The notes: a model not told the origin generated them from the letters alone. Numbered from the stretch's first letter, positions 7,961-16,701 are shown. The stretch is DNA of 64,000 bases from Marinobacter sp. HL-58 (GCF_001314605.1 NZ_LIHP01000004.1:453696-517695), one strand, 5' to 3'. Made by a program: numbers and translations.

Positions 7961-8665
7961 ATGAATCAGCCGGTTTTCCGCCTCACACTGCCCATCCTGT
8001 TTGGCTACCTGCCCCTGGGTATGGCCTTTGGCGTGCTGTTTACCACCCAGCTCGAGTACGCCTGGTGGGTCGCGCCTGTTATGGGCATTCTTGTCTATGC
8101 CGGCGCCGGCCAGATTCTTGCCGTCAGCCTGCTGGCTGCCAATGCCGGTCTGCTGGAAGTGTTTTTAGCCATGTTCGTGCTCAATGCCCGCCATCTTTTC
8201 TACGGGTTGTCACTGCTGGGACAATTCCGCGGGGCCGGGTGGCGCAAGGCGTACCTGATTTTCGGGCTCACCGACGAGACCTACTCCCTGCTGACCAGCC
8301 GGCCGCGAACCGGGAACAGGCAATATGAACAGGCCATGGATTTCCGCATTACGCTTTTCAACCAGTGCTATTGGGTCATAGGTTGTGCCCTGGGTGCGCT
8401 GCTGGGGGCCAATGTGGTTTTTGACAGCACCGGTATCGAGTTTGCCCTGGTGGCACTGTTCATCGTGCTGACCATCGAGCAGTACAAGGCCCTGGGAGAC
8501 CTCTTCCCCATTGTGACGGGGGCGGCAGCCGCTGCAATCGCCATATTCTTGCTGCCTGCGGCTCACCAGCTGGTGGGGGCTATCGTGTTGGTCAGTGGTG
8601 TTCTGCTGCTGCAGTACCACAGGCATCGCAACACAGAGCCAACGGAGGGAACGGACCATGGCTGA
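7961..8665 (+). CDS. azlC: AzlC-family branched-chain amino acid exporter, large subunit
   Basis: 234-residue inner-membrane protein with hydrophobic segments throughout and family features FGYLPLGMAFG, VYAGAGQ and NARHLFYGLSL. AzlC works with the small partner AzlD to export branched-chain amino acids or analogues such as azaleucine. The ATG at 7961 (MNQPVFRLTLPILFGYLPLG) is preferred to an upstream TTG-type extension because it places the first helix at the N-terminus. The gene overlaps azlD by 8 bp, so the pair is translationally coupled. Substrate is by family only. Confidence 0.88.
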   Translation: MNQPVFRLTLPILFGYLPLGMAFGVLFTTQLEYAWWVAPVMGILVYAGAGQILAVSLLAANAGLLEVFLAMFVLNARHLFYGLSLLGQFRGAGWRKAYLIFGLTDETYSLLTSRPRTGNRQYEQAMDFRITLFNQCYWVIGCALGALLGANVVFDSTGIEFALVALFIVLTIEQYKALGDLFPIVTGAAAAAIAIFLLPAAHQLVGAIVLVSGVLLLQYHRHRNTEPTEGTDHG

Positions 8666-8996
8666 AAGCTGGTACCTGGCAGGATTCATTGCCGTAGCCA
8701 CGGTGGCCACCTTTGCCACCAGAGTGATCCCGTTCCTGTTCTTTCACAGGCACACGGAGCACCCCCTGGTCCGCCACCTTGGCCGCTATCTGCCAGCAGC
8801 AGTGATGGCACTGCTGGCAACGGTATTCCTGCAACGCTCCGCCACCTGGAACAACGCTTTGCCGGGGCTGGATGCCCTGCTACCGGCCATTCTGGTGGTG
8901 ACTATCCACCTCTGGCGTCGCAACGCGCTTTTATCAATTGCATCCGGCACGATAGCCTATATGGTTATTGTGCAAATGAATCTGATACAGGCGTAA
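8658..8996 (+). CDS. azlD: AzlD-family branched-chain amino acid exporter, small subunit
   Basis: 112-residue protein with about four hydrophobic segments; TFATRVIPFLFF and RYLPAAVMALL are AzlD hallmarks. The ATG at 8658 lies inside the end of azlC, with GGAGGGA 7 bp upstream. A longer frame from 8595 has no family support and overlaps azlC further. Partner of AzlC in the membrane complex. Confidence 0.87.
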   Translation: MAESWYLAGFIAVATVATFATRVIPFLFFHRHTEHPLVRHLGRYLPAAVMALLATVFLQRSATWNNALPGLDALLPAILVVTIHLWRRNALLSIASGTIAYMVIVQMNLIQA

Positions 8997-8999
8997 ACC

Positions 9000-9599
9000 A
9001 TGGCCCCCGACAAGCCTTTTTCCCAGGCCTGCGAAAACAACAAGCAACCCATACTCGAGCGCATCCGGGACATCTTCTCCGAACCGGGCACCATACTGGA
9101 GATCGGCACCGGCACGGGCCAGCATGCGGTTCATTTTGCATCCGCACTGCCACACCTGGTCTGGCAGCCCAGCGACCGCCCCGGCGCCACCGGCCACTGT
9201 CTTGGCTGGATTGAAGAAGCCGCCCTGGACAATATTCGTCTGCCCATTGAACTGGATGTGGCCTCGGAGCGCTGGCCAATCGACCATTTTGATGGGGCCT
9301 ACTCGGCAAACACCGCCCATATCATGGCCTGGCAAGAGGTGGAGGCCATGTTCGCGGGCCTGGCCAGAAGACTGGATCGCGGAAGGCCATTTTGCCTTTA
9401 CGGCCCGTTCAGCTACGGTGGAACCCATACCAGCGACAGCAATCGCCAGTTTGACCGACATCTTCGCATTCAGGCGCCGCACATGGGCATCCGTGATATG
9501 GATGCTCTGCTTGAGCTGGCAGAGCGGACAGGATTCCGGATGGAGAACGACCAGGAAATGCCCGCCAACAATCGACTGCTGGTATGGCGTAAACTGTAA
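9000..9599 (+). CDS. DUF938 SAM-dependent methyltransferase-like protein
   Basis: 199-residue protein of the DUF938 family. The N-terminal stretch FSQACENNKQPIL and the glycine-rich SAM-binding motif ILEIGTGTGQHAVHFA (~31-46) are diagnostic. Later conserved features are SANTAHIM and YGPFSYGG. The fold is class I methyltransferase; the acceptor is unknown. It begins 3 bp after azlD, so it probably belongs to the azlCD transcript. Confidence 0.85.
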   Translation: MAPDKPFSQACENNKQPILERIRDIFSEPGTILEIGTGTGQHAVHFASALPHLVWQPSDRPGATGHCLGWIEEAALDNIRLPIELDVASERWPIDHFDGAYSANTAHIMAWQEVEAMFAGLARRLDRGRPFCLYGPFSYGGTHTSDSNRQFDRHLRIQAPHMGIRDMDALLELAERTGFRMENDQEMPANNRLLVWRKL

Positions 9600-9629
9600 C
9601 CAGTCAACGGAGAAAGGGGGAGCCAGTCA

Positions 9630-9905
9630 ATGAGCCATCAGAGACTGTCCATGCTGATCAGCGGCAAGGTTCAGGGTGTTTATTACCGGGCTTCGGCAGC
9701 CGAGAAGGCAAAGGAACTCGGCATCACCGGCTATGCCCGGAACCTGCCAGATGGCCGGGTCAAGGTGGTTGCAGAGGGCTCACAGGCTGCGTTGATCAGC
9801 CTCCGGCAATGGTGCAACAGTGGCCCGCCTGCTGCCGAGGTTGATACGGTCAACGCCACCGAAGGCCCGGCAACCGGCGAGTTCGCCGGTTTCGAGATCC
9901 GGTAA
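9630..9905 (+). CDS. acyP: Acylphosphatase
   Basis: 91-residue enzyme that hydrolyses acyl phosphates such as acetyl phosphate or carbamoyl phosphate. The active-site loop GKVQGVYYR supplies catalytic Arg20, and Asn38 lies in GYARNLPDG, the two invariant residues. Length is normal for the family. A purine-rich GAAAGGGGGAG precedes the start. It sits between the DUF938 gene and an AEC transporter, all on the plus strand. Confidence 0.95.
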   Translation: MSHQRLSMLISGKVQGVYYRASAAEKAKELGITGYARNLPDGRVKVVAEGSQAALISLRQWCNSGPPAAEVDTVNATEGPATGEFAGFEIR

Positions 9906-9916
9906 CCAGCACCGGG

Positions 9917-10864
9917 ATGACACTACTCGGAACCTTCCTGCACACCCTTGAGACCACCCTGCCGGTTTTCGCCATGGTGTTCATCGGCCTTGGTCTCAGG
10001 CGCCTGGGCTGGATCGATTCCGCTTTCATCAATACCGCGTCGGCACTGGTTTTCCGGGCCACCCTGCCGACGCTGGTATTCCTCAGTATCGTACGCGCGG
10101 ACCTGGACACCACCCTCAACCCGGCCCTGCTGGTTTTTTTCGTTGCCGCCACACTGGCCAGCTTTCTGCTCTGCTGGCTCTGGGCGCTGAGAGCCGCACC
10201 CGTGGCAGACCGCGGGGTTTACGTTCAGGGCGCGTTCCGCGGTAACTGTGGCATTGTCGGCCTCGCCCTCGCGGCCAGCCTCTATGGCGATTACGGCCTT
10301 TCCGCCGGTGGCCTGCTACTGGGTGTGGTGATCATTTCCTACAACGCACTTTCAGTGATAGTGCTGACCACCTATCAACCGGGGCAATCCGCCAGCTGGG
10401 CGCGCATTCTCGGGGATATTGTCCGCAACCCTCTGATCCTGGCGGTGGTGATTGCGGTACCATTTGCATGGTCCGGCCAGAGCCTGCCCACCTGGCTGAT
10501 GACCAGCGGTGATTACTTCGCCTCCCTCACCCTGCCCCTGGCGCTGCTGTGCATCGGTGGTACCCTGTCGCTGAGCGCCATGCGCAATGATCGCAAGCTG
10601 GCTGTCAGCGCCAGTGTCATGAAGATGGTGACACTGCCGGTTCTATGCACACTGGCAGCCTGGCTGGCCGGATTCGAAGGCCGCGAGCTTGGCCTGATGT
10701 TCCTGTTCTTTGCCAGCCCGACCGCAGCGGCCAGTTTCGTGATGGTCAAGGCGCTGGGTGGCAATGATCGCCTGGCGGCCAATATCGTGGCGCTGTCCAC
10801 ACTCATGGCCAGCATTACGGTGACTGTTGGCGTGTTTGTTCTGCGCAGCGCAGGTATTGCCTGA
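9917..10864 (+). CDS. AEC-family (auxin efflux carrier type) transporter
   Basis: 315-residue inner-membrane protein with about ten hydrophobic segments in two repeats, typical of bacterial AEC/malonate-type carriers. Family features are FRATLPTLVFLSIV near residue 50, GAFRGNCGIVGLAL near 105 and FFASPTAAASFVMVKALGG near 260. Bacterial members move small organic anions or amino-acid derivatives; the substrate cannot be read here. It follows acyP by 11 bp and likely ends that transcription unit. Confidence 0.85.
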   Translation: MTLLGTFLHTLETTLPVFAMVFIGLGLRRLGWIDSAFINTASALVFRATLPTLVFLSIVRADLDTTLNPALLVFFVAATLASFLLCWLWALRAAPVADRGVYVQGAFRGNCGIVGLALAASLYGDYGLSAGGLLLGVVIISYNALSVIVLTTYQPGQSASWARILGDIVRNPLILAVVIAVPFAWSGQSLPTWLMTSGDYFASLTLPLALLCIGGTLSLSAMRNDRKLAVSASVMKMVTLPVLCTLAAWLAGFEGRELGLMFLFFASPTAAASFVMVKALGGNDRLAANIVALSTLMASITVTVGVFVLRSAGIA

Positions 10865-10981
10865 ACACGCTTAATGCATAAACAGGATACAGGATTTACA
10901 TTGTGAACCGGGATTCAGAAATTCATTCAGGCCCGGGCCAGCGTAACTGCGCTTTTCTTCGAGTGGTAATCGGTGATCCAC

Positions 10982-11998
10982 ATGAACAACATTCTGGACA
11001 AACTCGCTGTCACTGTCACTGAAGAGCAGGATCTCGGATCACTGGTCCGGTCGCTGCTTGAACTCCTGGAAGCCGTTACGGGGCTTGAGTCCACCTACCT
11101 CACATCCGTCGATCAGGATGAGGGCGTTCAGCGGATTATCTTCTCCCGCAACAGCAAACAACTCGATATCCCCGAAGGCCTGACGGTTCCGTGGGGAGAC
11201 ACGCTTTGCAAACGCGCACTCGATGAAGGACAGATGTACTCGGACAATGTCAGCGCCGACTGGGGAGACTCCGAAGCGGCCAGAGCCCTTGGGCTGAGAA
11301 CCTACATCAGCGAACCGGTCTGCATTGGTGAGAACGAGTTGTATGGCACCCTTTGCGGTGCGAGCCGGGATAAAATCAGGGTGTCGGATCACGCACGCCG
11401 CCTGTTGTCCCTCTTCGGCAAGCTCATTGCCCGGCAACTGGAAAGGGATCAGTTGCTGGCAACCCTCAGGCGGGAACATATTACCCTGACCCAGTATGCC
11501 CTGACCGATCCACTGACCGGCATTCCCAACAGGCGCGCAATGGAGGCCGAGCTTAAAAGGTCATTGGCCAATGCAAGGCGAACCGACAATGCCGTACATC
11601 TGGCGTTTATTGATCTGGATGGCTTCAAGGCTATCAATGACGAGCATGGGCACGACGCCGGTGACCGTTTTCTTATCGAGATGGCAAGGTCCCTTAAAAG
11701 CGGAATCCAGGAAGGCGATCTGGTTGCACGAATCGGTGGTGATGAGTTTGTTGTATTCGGTGGCGCCTGCGCCGGCGACCATAAAGCCGGCCGAACCGCC
11801 ATCCGGAAACGGCTTGAGGAGCTCACCAGGGGGACGTTCAATCTGGGAACCACTACAATCAACTACGCCGGGGCGAGCGTGGGGGTTGTGACTTCAGAAC
11901 CAGGGGTGGAAAACCCGGACGACATGCTGAGACAAGCCGACGAGGAAATGTATGCCATCAAGCAAGAAAGGCGATTGCGAACGGCGCAAGAGGCCTGA
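10982..11998 (+). CDS. GAF-GGDEF diguanylate cyclase
   Basis: 338-residue soluble signalling protein. Residues ~10-160 form a GAF sensor domain; a short helix (ERDQLLATLRRE) leads to a GGDEF domain (~175-330). The catalytic loop is intact (GGDEF at ~252-256), and TDPLTGIPNRRAM is the usual start of the domain, so c-di-GMP synthesis is expected. The allosteric I-site RxxD is altered to QEGD, suggesting weak product inhibition. An in-frame GTG nine bases earlier is an alternative start; ATG at 10982 was chosen. It ends just before a terminator hairpin shared with the tRNA-Ser tail repeat. Confidence 0.88.
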   Translation: MNNILDKLAVTVTEEQDLGSLVRSLLELLEAVTGLESTYLTSVDQDEGVQRIIFSRNSKQLDIPEGLTVPWGDTLCKRALDEGQMYSDNVSADWGDSEAARALGLRTYISEPVCIGENELYGTLCGASRDKIRVSDHARRLLSLFGKLIARQLERDQLLATLRREHITLTQYALTDPLTGIPNRRAMEAELKRSLANARRTDNAVHLAFIDLDGFKAINDEHGHDAGDRFLIEMARSLKSGIQEGDLVARIGGDEFVVFGGACAGDHKAGRTAIRKRLEELTRGTFNLGTTTINYAGASVGVVTSEPGVENPDDMLRQADEEMYAIKQERRLRTAQEA

Positions 11999-12003
11999 GA
12001 AGC

Positions 12004-12067
12004 AATAGGCCAGTAAAAAACCTCAGCATTTCTGCTGGGGTTTGTTATTGGCGGAGAGGGAGGGATT
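12004..12067. repeat. Second copy of the tRNA-Ser 3' tail plus terminator
   Basis: This segment repeats 12179-12242 with a few mismatches, in direct orientation, 175 bp apart. It contains the last ~18 nt of tRNA-Ser (including CCA), the short spacer, and a near-copy of the terminator hairpin. It has no tRNA body, so it is not a functional tRNA. The spacer between copies holds several short GC-rich hairpins. The layout recalls the tandem tRNA-tail repeats (rtT type) after E. coli tyrT. Confidence 0.8.
12014..12044. terminator. Hairpin terminator after the GGDEF gene / tRNA-Ser tail copy
   Basis: Stem CCTCAGCA...TGCTGGGG flanked by A-rich sequence on the left and TTTGTT on the right, so it can act in both directions: for the GGDEF gene on the plus strand and for readthrough of tRNA-Ser on the minus strand. 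Confidence 0.65.
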
Positions 12068-12178
12068 ATTCGGGCCTTCGGCCCTCACCCCTTCGGGGCC
12101 GTCGTCGCTTTGCTCCGACGTTCCTCAGCCTGCTTTGCAGGCTTCGGTCGAACCCGCGAGGGTTCTTCTTACCCTGCC

Positions 12179-12242
12179 AATCAGCCAATAAAAAACCCCA
12201 GCAATTCTGCTGGGGTTTGTTATTGGCGGAGAGGGAGGGATT
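12179..12242. repeat. Primary copy of the tRNA-Ser 3' tail plus terminator
   Basis: Direct-repeat partner of 12004-12067. This copy overlaps the 3' end of the intact tRNA-Ser gene and its own terminator. The 3' part of the tRNA, CCA and terminator are shared between copies. Confidence 0.8.
12189..12220 (-). terminator. Rho-independent terminator of tRNA-Ser
   Basis: On the minus strand the stem AACCCCAGCA / TGCTGGGGTT is followed by a run of T, starting about 5 nt after the tRNA CCA end. Confidence 0.85.
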
Positions 12243-12314
12243 CGAACCCTCGATACGCTATTAACGTATACACACTTTCCAGGCGTGCGCCTTCAGCCAC
12301 TCGGCCACCTCTCC
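12224..12314 (-). tRNA. tRNA-Ser (GGA)
   Basis: A 91-nt class II tRNA with a long variable arm. Acceptor GGAGAGG pairs with CCTCTCC, the anticodon is GGA, the variable arm hairpin lies around ATACGTTAATAGCGTAT, the T loop is GGTTCGAATCC, and CCA is encoded. A good promoter lies about 60 bp upstream and a terminator immediately downstream. Confidence 0.97.
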
Positions 12315-12373
12315 AAAAACTTTTCAATAAACTGTTCCAAATCAGCAACGTCGTCGCTCATTTGAGGGCGCAA

Positions 12374-12402
12374 ACTCTAATGGTTTTATCCGGGTTTGGC
12401 AA
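12374..12402 (-). promoter_or_regulatory. Sigma-70 promoter of tRNA-Ser
   Basis: On the minus strand a -35 box TTGCCA and a -10 box TAGAGT are separated by 17 bp; a GC-rich discriminator (TTGCGCCC) follows. The tRNA 5' end lies about 60 bp downstream, implying a short leader. Confidence 0.7.
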
Positions 12403-12441
12403 CTCCAATTTTTAAATCCCTTTCCTGAAAGACTTTGAAGC

Positions 12442-12648
12442 CTAACGATTGAACAGGTTCAGAACGATCGTCAGCAGGATGCTGACCAGAATCATGGACG
12501 TGATGGGTATGAACACCTGGCTCTTGTCAGAGCGGATGTTGATGTCCCCGGGCAGTTTGCCGAACCACTGGAACAGCCAGGGTGCGAAGTGGACCAGCAG
12601 ACCCAGGACTACCAGTGCAATGCCTGCGATGATCAGCCAGCGTGACAT
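12442..12648 (-). CDS. DUF2905 small membrane protein
   Basis: 68-residue protein with two hydrophobic helices separated by a conserved polar loop (FGKLPGDINIRSDKSQVFIPITSM), which is the DUF2905 signature. Function is unknown across the family. GGAGCTCCT precedes the ATG. It stands alone between tRNA-Ser and the divergent carboxylase gene. Confidence 0.88.
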   Translation of the reverse strand: MSRWLIIAGIALVVLGLLVHFAPWLFQWFGKLPGDINIRSDKSQVFIPITSMILVSILLTIVLNLFNR

Positions 12649-12808
12649 AGGAGCTCCGGTGAAACTGAATGGGTTGAGCCATTAATGCCATTGATATTCG
12701 GTGATTAGTAAAGATCACTTCAACCCCCGGCTCCGGCGGTCTAGGCTATTGTGTCCACCAAGGATATCAATACGAAGAACAACATTCCCGAAGAGGATAC
12801 CCCGATCC

Positions 12809-15800
12809 ATGCCTTTCCAACGCCTGCTGATCGCCAATCGTGGCGAGATTGCTATCCGTGTTGCCCGTGCCGCCTCGGAGCTTGATATACCGACCGTTGC
12901 GGTCTTTGCCCGGGATGACAGCCAATCGCTTCATGTTCGCAAGGCAGACGCTGCAGCGGCGCTGGACAAATCCGGGGCAGCCGCTTACCTGGATGGGGAA
13001 CAGCTGGTCCGCATCGCAAAGGAATACGGTTGCGACGCCATTCACCCGGGATACGGTTTCCTGAGTGAGAGTGCGGAATTTGCGCGCCTTTGTGAAACGG
13101 CGGGTATCTACTTTATCGGCCCCTCTGCGGCAGCGCTGGATGTTTTCGGAGACAAGGCCAGTGCCCGCCAGATGGCCAGGAAGCACGGCGTGCCCCTGAT
13201 TCACGGTACCAACGAGCCTACCAGCCTGGCCTCTGCGCGGGTGTTCATGGAGTCTCTGGGGGAGCACGGTCAGGTTATGCTCAAGGCCATTGCCGGTGGC
13301 GGAGGCCGGGGCATGAGGCCGGTCAAGTCAGTGGACGAGCTTGAATCGGCCTTTCACCGCTGTCGGTCGGAAGCCTCCGCAGCATTCGGTAACGGTGATC
13401 TCTATATCGAGCAACTGATTTCCGATGCCCGGCATATCGAGGTTCAGATTATCGGCGATGGCAGCACTGCAACCCACCTGTGGGAGCGTGAGTGCACACT
13501 GCAGCGACGGAACCAGAAGGTGGTGGAAGTGGCTCCCGCGCCAGACCTGGACCCGGAACTGAGAAGCCGGCTTCTGGCGGATGCCGGGATGCTCGCCTGC
13601 GCTGTCGGTTATCGCGGGCTTTGTACCATTGAGTTCCTGGTGGATACGAAGACGGGCCAGTATGTGTTCATGGAGGCCAATCCCCGACTACAGGTCGAAC
13701 ATACGATAACCGAAGCCATCACCGGGCTGGACCTGGTGCAGCTGCAGATTCGTGTGGCCGCGGGCATGTCCCTGGTGGATCTGGGGCTTGCCAGCGCGCC
13801 GGAACCCAGGGGCCGGGCCATGCAACTTCGCATCAATCTGGAAACCATGGCAAAGGACGGCAGCACCAGGCCCGCCGGTGGCAGGATAGACACCTACGAA
13901 CCACCCTCCGGCCCGGGCGTCCGGGTGGACGGTTACGGTTACAGTGGCTACACCACCAGCCCCGCCTTCGATTCCCTGCTGGCCAAACTGGTGGTGCACG
14001 CCGAGGGCGATTTCCCCGCCCTGCTCCGCCGGGCCTACCGGGCACTGTGTGAATTCCGGCTGGAAGGTGTTCCCAGCAACATCGCTTTCCTCCAGAACCT
14101 GCTCAGGCATCCCCGGGTGCAGGCGAACGACGTGTCAACCCGGTTCATCGATACCCACATCAAGGAACTCGTGCCGGACGACCCTGCCCTGCATCCGAAC
14201 CTGTATTTCAGCGAGACGGCAACCACAGAAAGCTCCGAAGATACGACGCCGGAGGGCCCGGATGGGGCTGAGCCGATTACCTCTCCGGCACGGGGTGTTG
14301 TGGTCAGTATCGATGTGGAGCCCGGCCAGGCGGTGGTCGAGGGCCAACCGGTGGCCGTTCTTGAAGCCATGAAGATGGAGTTTGTCATCAAGGCCGGAGC
14401 CAGCGGGCACGTGATTTCCATCACCGCCAGCCCCGGCGACACCATCGGCGAACAGCATCCGCTGATGTTTATCGAGCCCACCGCCGTTTCAGCCGGTGAA
14501 GTCGATACCGAAGAGTCTGTTGATATCGAGCACATCCGTGCGGACCTCCAGCAGGTGCTGGATCTTCACAAGCAGCTTGGTGACGACAGCCGGCCCGATG
14601 CGGTGGCAAAACGGCGCAAGACCGGGCAGCGCACGGCCCGGGAGAATCTGGCGGACCTGCTGGATGACGGCAGCTTCCGGGAATACGGGGCCCTGGCCCT
14701 GGCAGCCCAGCGCACTCGCCGCAGCCCGGAAGAGTTGCGGGACCTGAGCCCCGCGGATGGACTGGTTGCGGGAATCGGCACCGTGAACGGCGAGTACTTC
14801 AGCCCGGAAGCCGCCCGCTGCATGGCCATGAGCTACGACTACACGGTATTTGCCGGCACCCAGGGCGTCATGAATCACAAGAAAACCGACCGCATGCTGG
14901 AGCTGGCCGAGAAGCAGCGACTGCCGCTGGTGTTTTTCACCGAAGGCGGAGGGGGCCGCCCTGGTGATGTGGACTGGGTTGGTGTTGCGGGGCTTGATTG
15001 CACCACCTTTCTGCGTATGGCCCGCCTTAGTGGCAAGGTGCCCCTGGTGGGCATTGCCTCCGGGCGCTGTTTTGCCGGCAACGCGGCCCTGCTGGGATGT
15101 TGTGATGTGATCATTGCCACCGCGAACGCCACCATCGGCATGGCCGGGCCGGCGATGATTGAAGGCGGCGGGCTTGGCAGATTCATGCCGGAAGAAGTCG
15201 GGCCGGTGTCTGTTCAGAGCCACAATGGCGTGGTGGATATTGTCGCCCGGGACGAAGCAGAAGCCACTGGTATCGCGCGGAAGTACCTCGCCTGCTTCCA
15301 GGGGGATCTGCCTGCCGGTGAAACCGGGGACCAGCGCCTGCTGCGGCATCTGATACCGGAAAACCGCCTGCGCGTCTACGATATCCGCGAAGTGATTGAT
15401 GCCCTGGCCGACCGGGGATCGGTCATCGAACTTCGCAAACAGTTCGCCCCCGGCATGATTACCGCCCTGGTACGTATCCGGGGCAAAGCCTTCGGGTTGA
15501 TCGCCAATAATCCCATGCACCTGGGCGGCGCCATTGATGCAGCCGCGGCAGACAAGGCCGCGCGCTTCATGCAGCTGTGTGATGCCCACGGTCTACCGCT
15601 GCTCTCACTCTGTGACACACCGGGCTTCATGGTGGGCCCGGAGGCCGAGAAGCAGGCCACCGTGCGCCATGTCTCCCGCATGTTCGTAACCGGTGCAAGC
15701 ATTTCCGTACCCTTCTTCACGGTGGTTCTGCGCAAGGGCTACGGCCTTGGGGCCCAGGCCATGGCGGCAGGCAGCTTCCACGCCCCCATGTTTACCATTG

Positions 15801-16087
15801 GCTGGCCATCCAGTGAATTCGGGGCCATGGGGCTGGAAGGTGCGGTTCGTCTGGGCTTCGCAAAGGAACTCGCGGCGGTGGAAAATCAGGATGAACGCAA
15901 GGCCCTGTTCGATAAACTGGTGGGCCAGCTTTACGAGCGTGGCAAAGGCGTGAGCATGACCAGCTTCCTGGAGATTGATGCGGTCATTGATCCTGCCGAA
16001 ACCCGTGACTGGCTGATCCGGGGTCTGGCGTCGGTTGATCCCGAATCCCTGCGCAGCGGCGGTCGCCCGATGGTCGACACCTGGTAG
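12809..16087 (+). CDS. Single-chain biotin-dependent acyl-CoA carboxylase
   Basis: 1092-residue multidomain enzyme. Residues ~1-450 are biotin carboxylase (LLIANRGEIAIRV; ATP-grasp loop KAIAGGGGRGMRPV; MEANPRLQVEH). Residues ~480-560 form a biotinyl domain with biotin-accepting Lys522 in EAMKM. Residues ~575-1090 are an AccD/PccB-type carboxyltransferase with both N and C halves (FFTEGGGGRPGD, LCDTPGFMVGPEAE, RKGYGLGAQAM). In most bacteria these are separate subunits; the one-chain form resembles the long-chain acyl-CoA carboxylase (LCC) architecture, with the same length. The ATG at 12809 begins the conserved N-terminus; upstream residues in frame are poor. The acyl substrate is uncertain (acetyl- to long-chain acyl-CoA). 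Confidence 0.88.
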   Translation: MPFQRLLIANRGEIAIRVARAASELDIPTVAVFARDDSQSLHVRKADAAAALDKSGAAAYLDGEQLVRIAKEYGCDAIHPGYGFLSESAEFARLCETAGIYFIGPSAAALDVFGDKASARQMARKHGVPLIHGTNEPTSLASARVFMESLGEHGQVMLKAIAGGGGRGMRPVKSVDELESAFHRCRSEASAAFGNGDLYIEQLISDARHIEVQIIGDGSTATHLWERECTLQRRNQKVVEVAPAPDLDPELRSRLLADAGMLACAVGYRGLCTIEFLVDTKTGQYVFMEANPRLQVEHTITEAITGLDLVQLQIRVAAGMSLVDLGLASAPEPRGRAMQLRINLETMAKDGSTRPAGGRIDTYEPPSGPGVRVDGYGYSGYTTSPAFDSLLAKLVVHAEGDFPALLRRAYRALCEFRLEGVPSNIAFLQNLLRHPRVQANDVSTRFIDTHIKELVPDDPALHPNLYFSETATTESSEDTTPEGPDGAEPITSPARGVVVSIDVEPGQAVVEGQPVAVLEAMKMEFVIKAGASGHVISITASPGDTIGEQHPLMFIEPTAVSAGEVDTEESVDIEHIRADLQQVLDLHKQLGDDSRPDAVAKRRKTGQRTARENLADLLDDGSFREYGALALAAQRTRRSPEELRDLSPADGLVAGIGTVNGEYFSPEAARCMAMSYDYTVFAGTQGVMNHKKTDRMLELAEKQRLPLVFFTEGGGGRPGDVDWVGVAGLDCTTFLRMARLSGKVPLVGIASGRCFAGNAALLGCCDVIIATANATIGMAGPAMIEGGGLGRFMPEEVGPVSVQSHNGVVDIVARDEAEATGIARKYLACFQGDLPAGETGDQRLLRHLIPENRLRVYDIREVIDALADRGSVIELRKQFAPGMITALVRIRGKAFGLIANNPMHLGGAIDAAAADKAARFMQLCDAHGLPLLSLCDTPGFMVGPEAEKQATVRHVSRMFVTGASISVPFFTVVLRKGYGLGAQAMAAGSFHAPMFTIGWPSSEFGAMGLEGAVRLGFAKELAAVENQDERKALFDKLVGQLYERGKGVSMTSFLEIDAVIDPAETRDWLIRGLASVDPESLRSGGRPMVDTW

Positions 16088-16170
16088 CCACCAACGGCAG
16101 CCAGGGCTGACGGGTTTATGCAATACTGGGGCAAAGGCCCTGCCCCGGCAGCCATGAGGAGGAAACCGTT

Positions 16171-16701
16171 ATGCTGATGAATGCCGAACAATCAACACTG
16201 GTATTGGTGGACCTGCAGAAAAAGCTGATGCCGGCCATCAATCATGGCGATTCGGTACTGGCTGAAAGCGTCCGGCTTGCCCGGATTGCCAAACTGCTGA
16301 ATGTGCCCGTGATTGCGACCGAACAGATCCCCGAGAAACTGGGCCACAATGACGACGAGGTAGCAACGCTGGCAGACCAGACAGTGACCAAGATTCATTT
16401 TGACGCCTGTGGCGGTGGCCTGGTGGAGGCCATTCCGAATGATCGCAATCAGGTCATTATCGGTGGCTGCGAAGCCCACGTCTGCATGTTGCAGACCGCG
16501 CTGTCGCTTCTGGCCGCCGGCTTCGGCGTCTGGGTGGTGGAGAACGCAACCGGTTCCCGCCACGATAATGACCGGGACGCCGCCCTGGAGCGCCTGCAGC
16601 AGGCCGGAGCCACGATTGTGACGGTGGAGATGGTTGCCTTCGAGTGGATGCAGCATTGTGAACATTCTGCGTTCCGGGAGGTCCAGAGACTGATCAGGTA
16701 A
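16171..16701 (+). CDS. Isochorismatase-family cysteine hydrolase (YcaC-like)
   Basis: 176-residue cytoplasmic hydrolase. The catalytic triad residues can be placed at Asp14 (LVLVDLQKKLM), a Lys near residue 74 (TVTKIHFDAC) and Cys105 in GGCEAHVCMLQTAL. YcaC-like members act on small amides or related compounds; the substrate is unknown. Strong GAGGAGG precedes the ATG. It lies 83 bp after the carboxylase and 77 bp before the cupin gene. Confidence 0.85.
   Translation: MLMNAEQSTLVLVDLQKKLMPAINHGDSVLAESVRLARIAKLLNVPVIATEQIPEKLGHNDDEVATLADQTVTKIHFDACGGGLVEAIPNDRNQVIIGGCEAHVCMLQTALSLLAAGFGVWVVENATGSRHDNDRDAALERLQQAGATIVTVEMVAFEWMQHCEHSAFREVQRLIR

Noticed and set aside
12110..12415. Plus-strand frame over tRNA-Ser (contains GRDSNPRY)
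   Set aside because: This peptide is the well-known artefact of reading across tRNA-Ser; the tRNA is intact on the other strand.
14489..15589. Minus-strand frame of 366 residues inside the acyl-CoA carboxylase gene
   Set aside because: Antisense to a clear multidomain enzyme and lacking any recognised motif.
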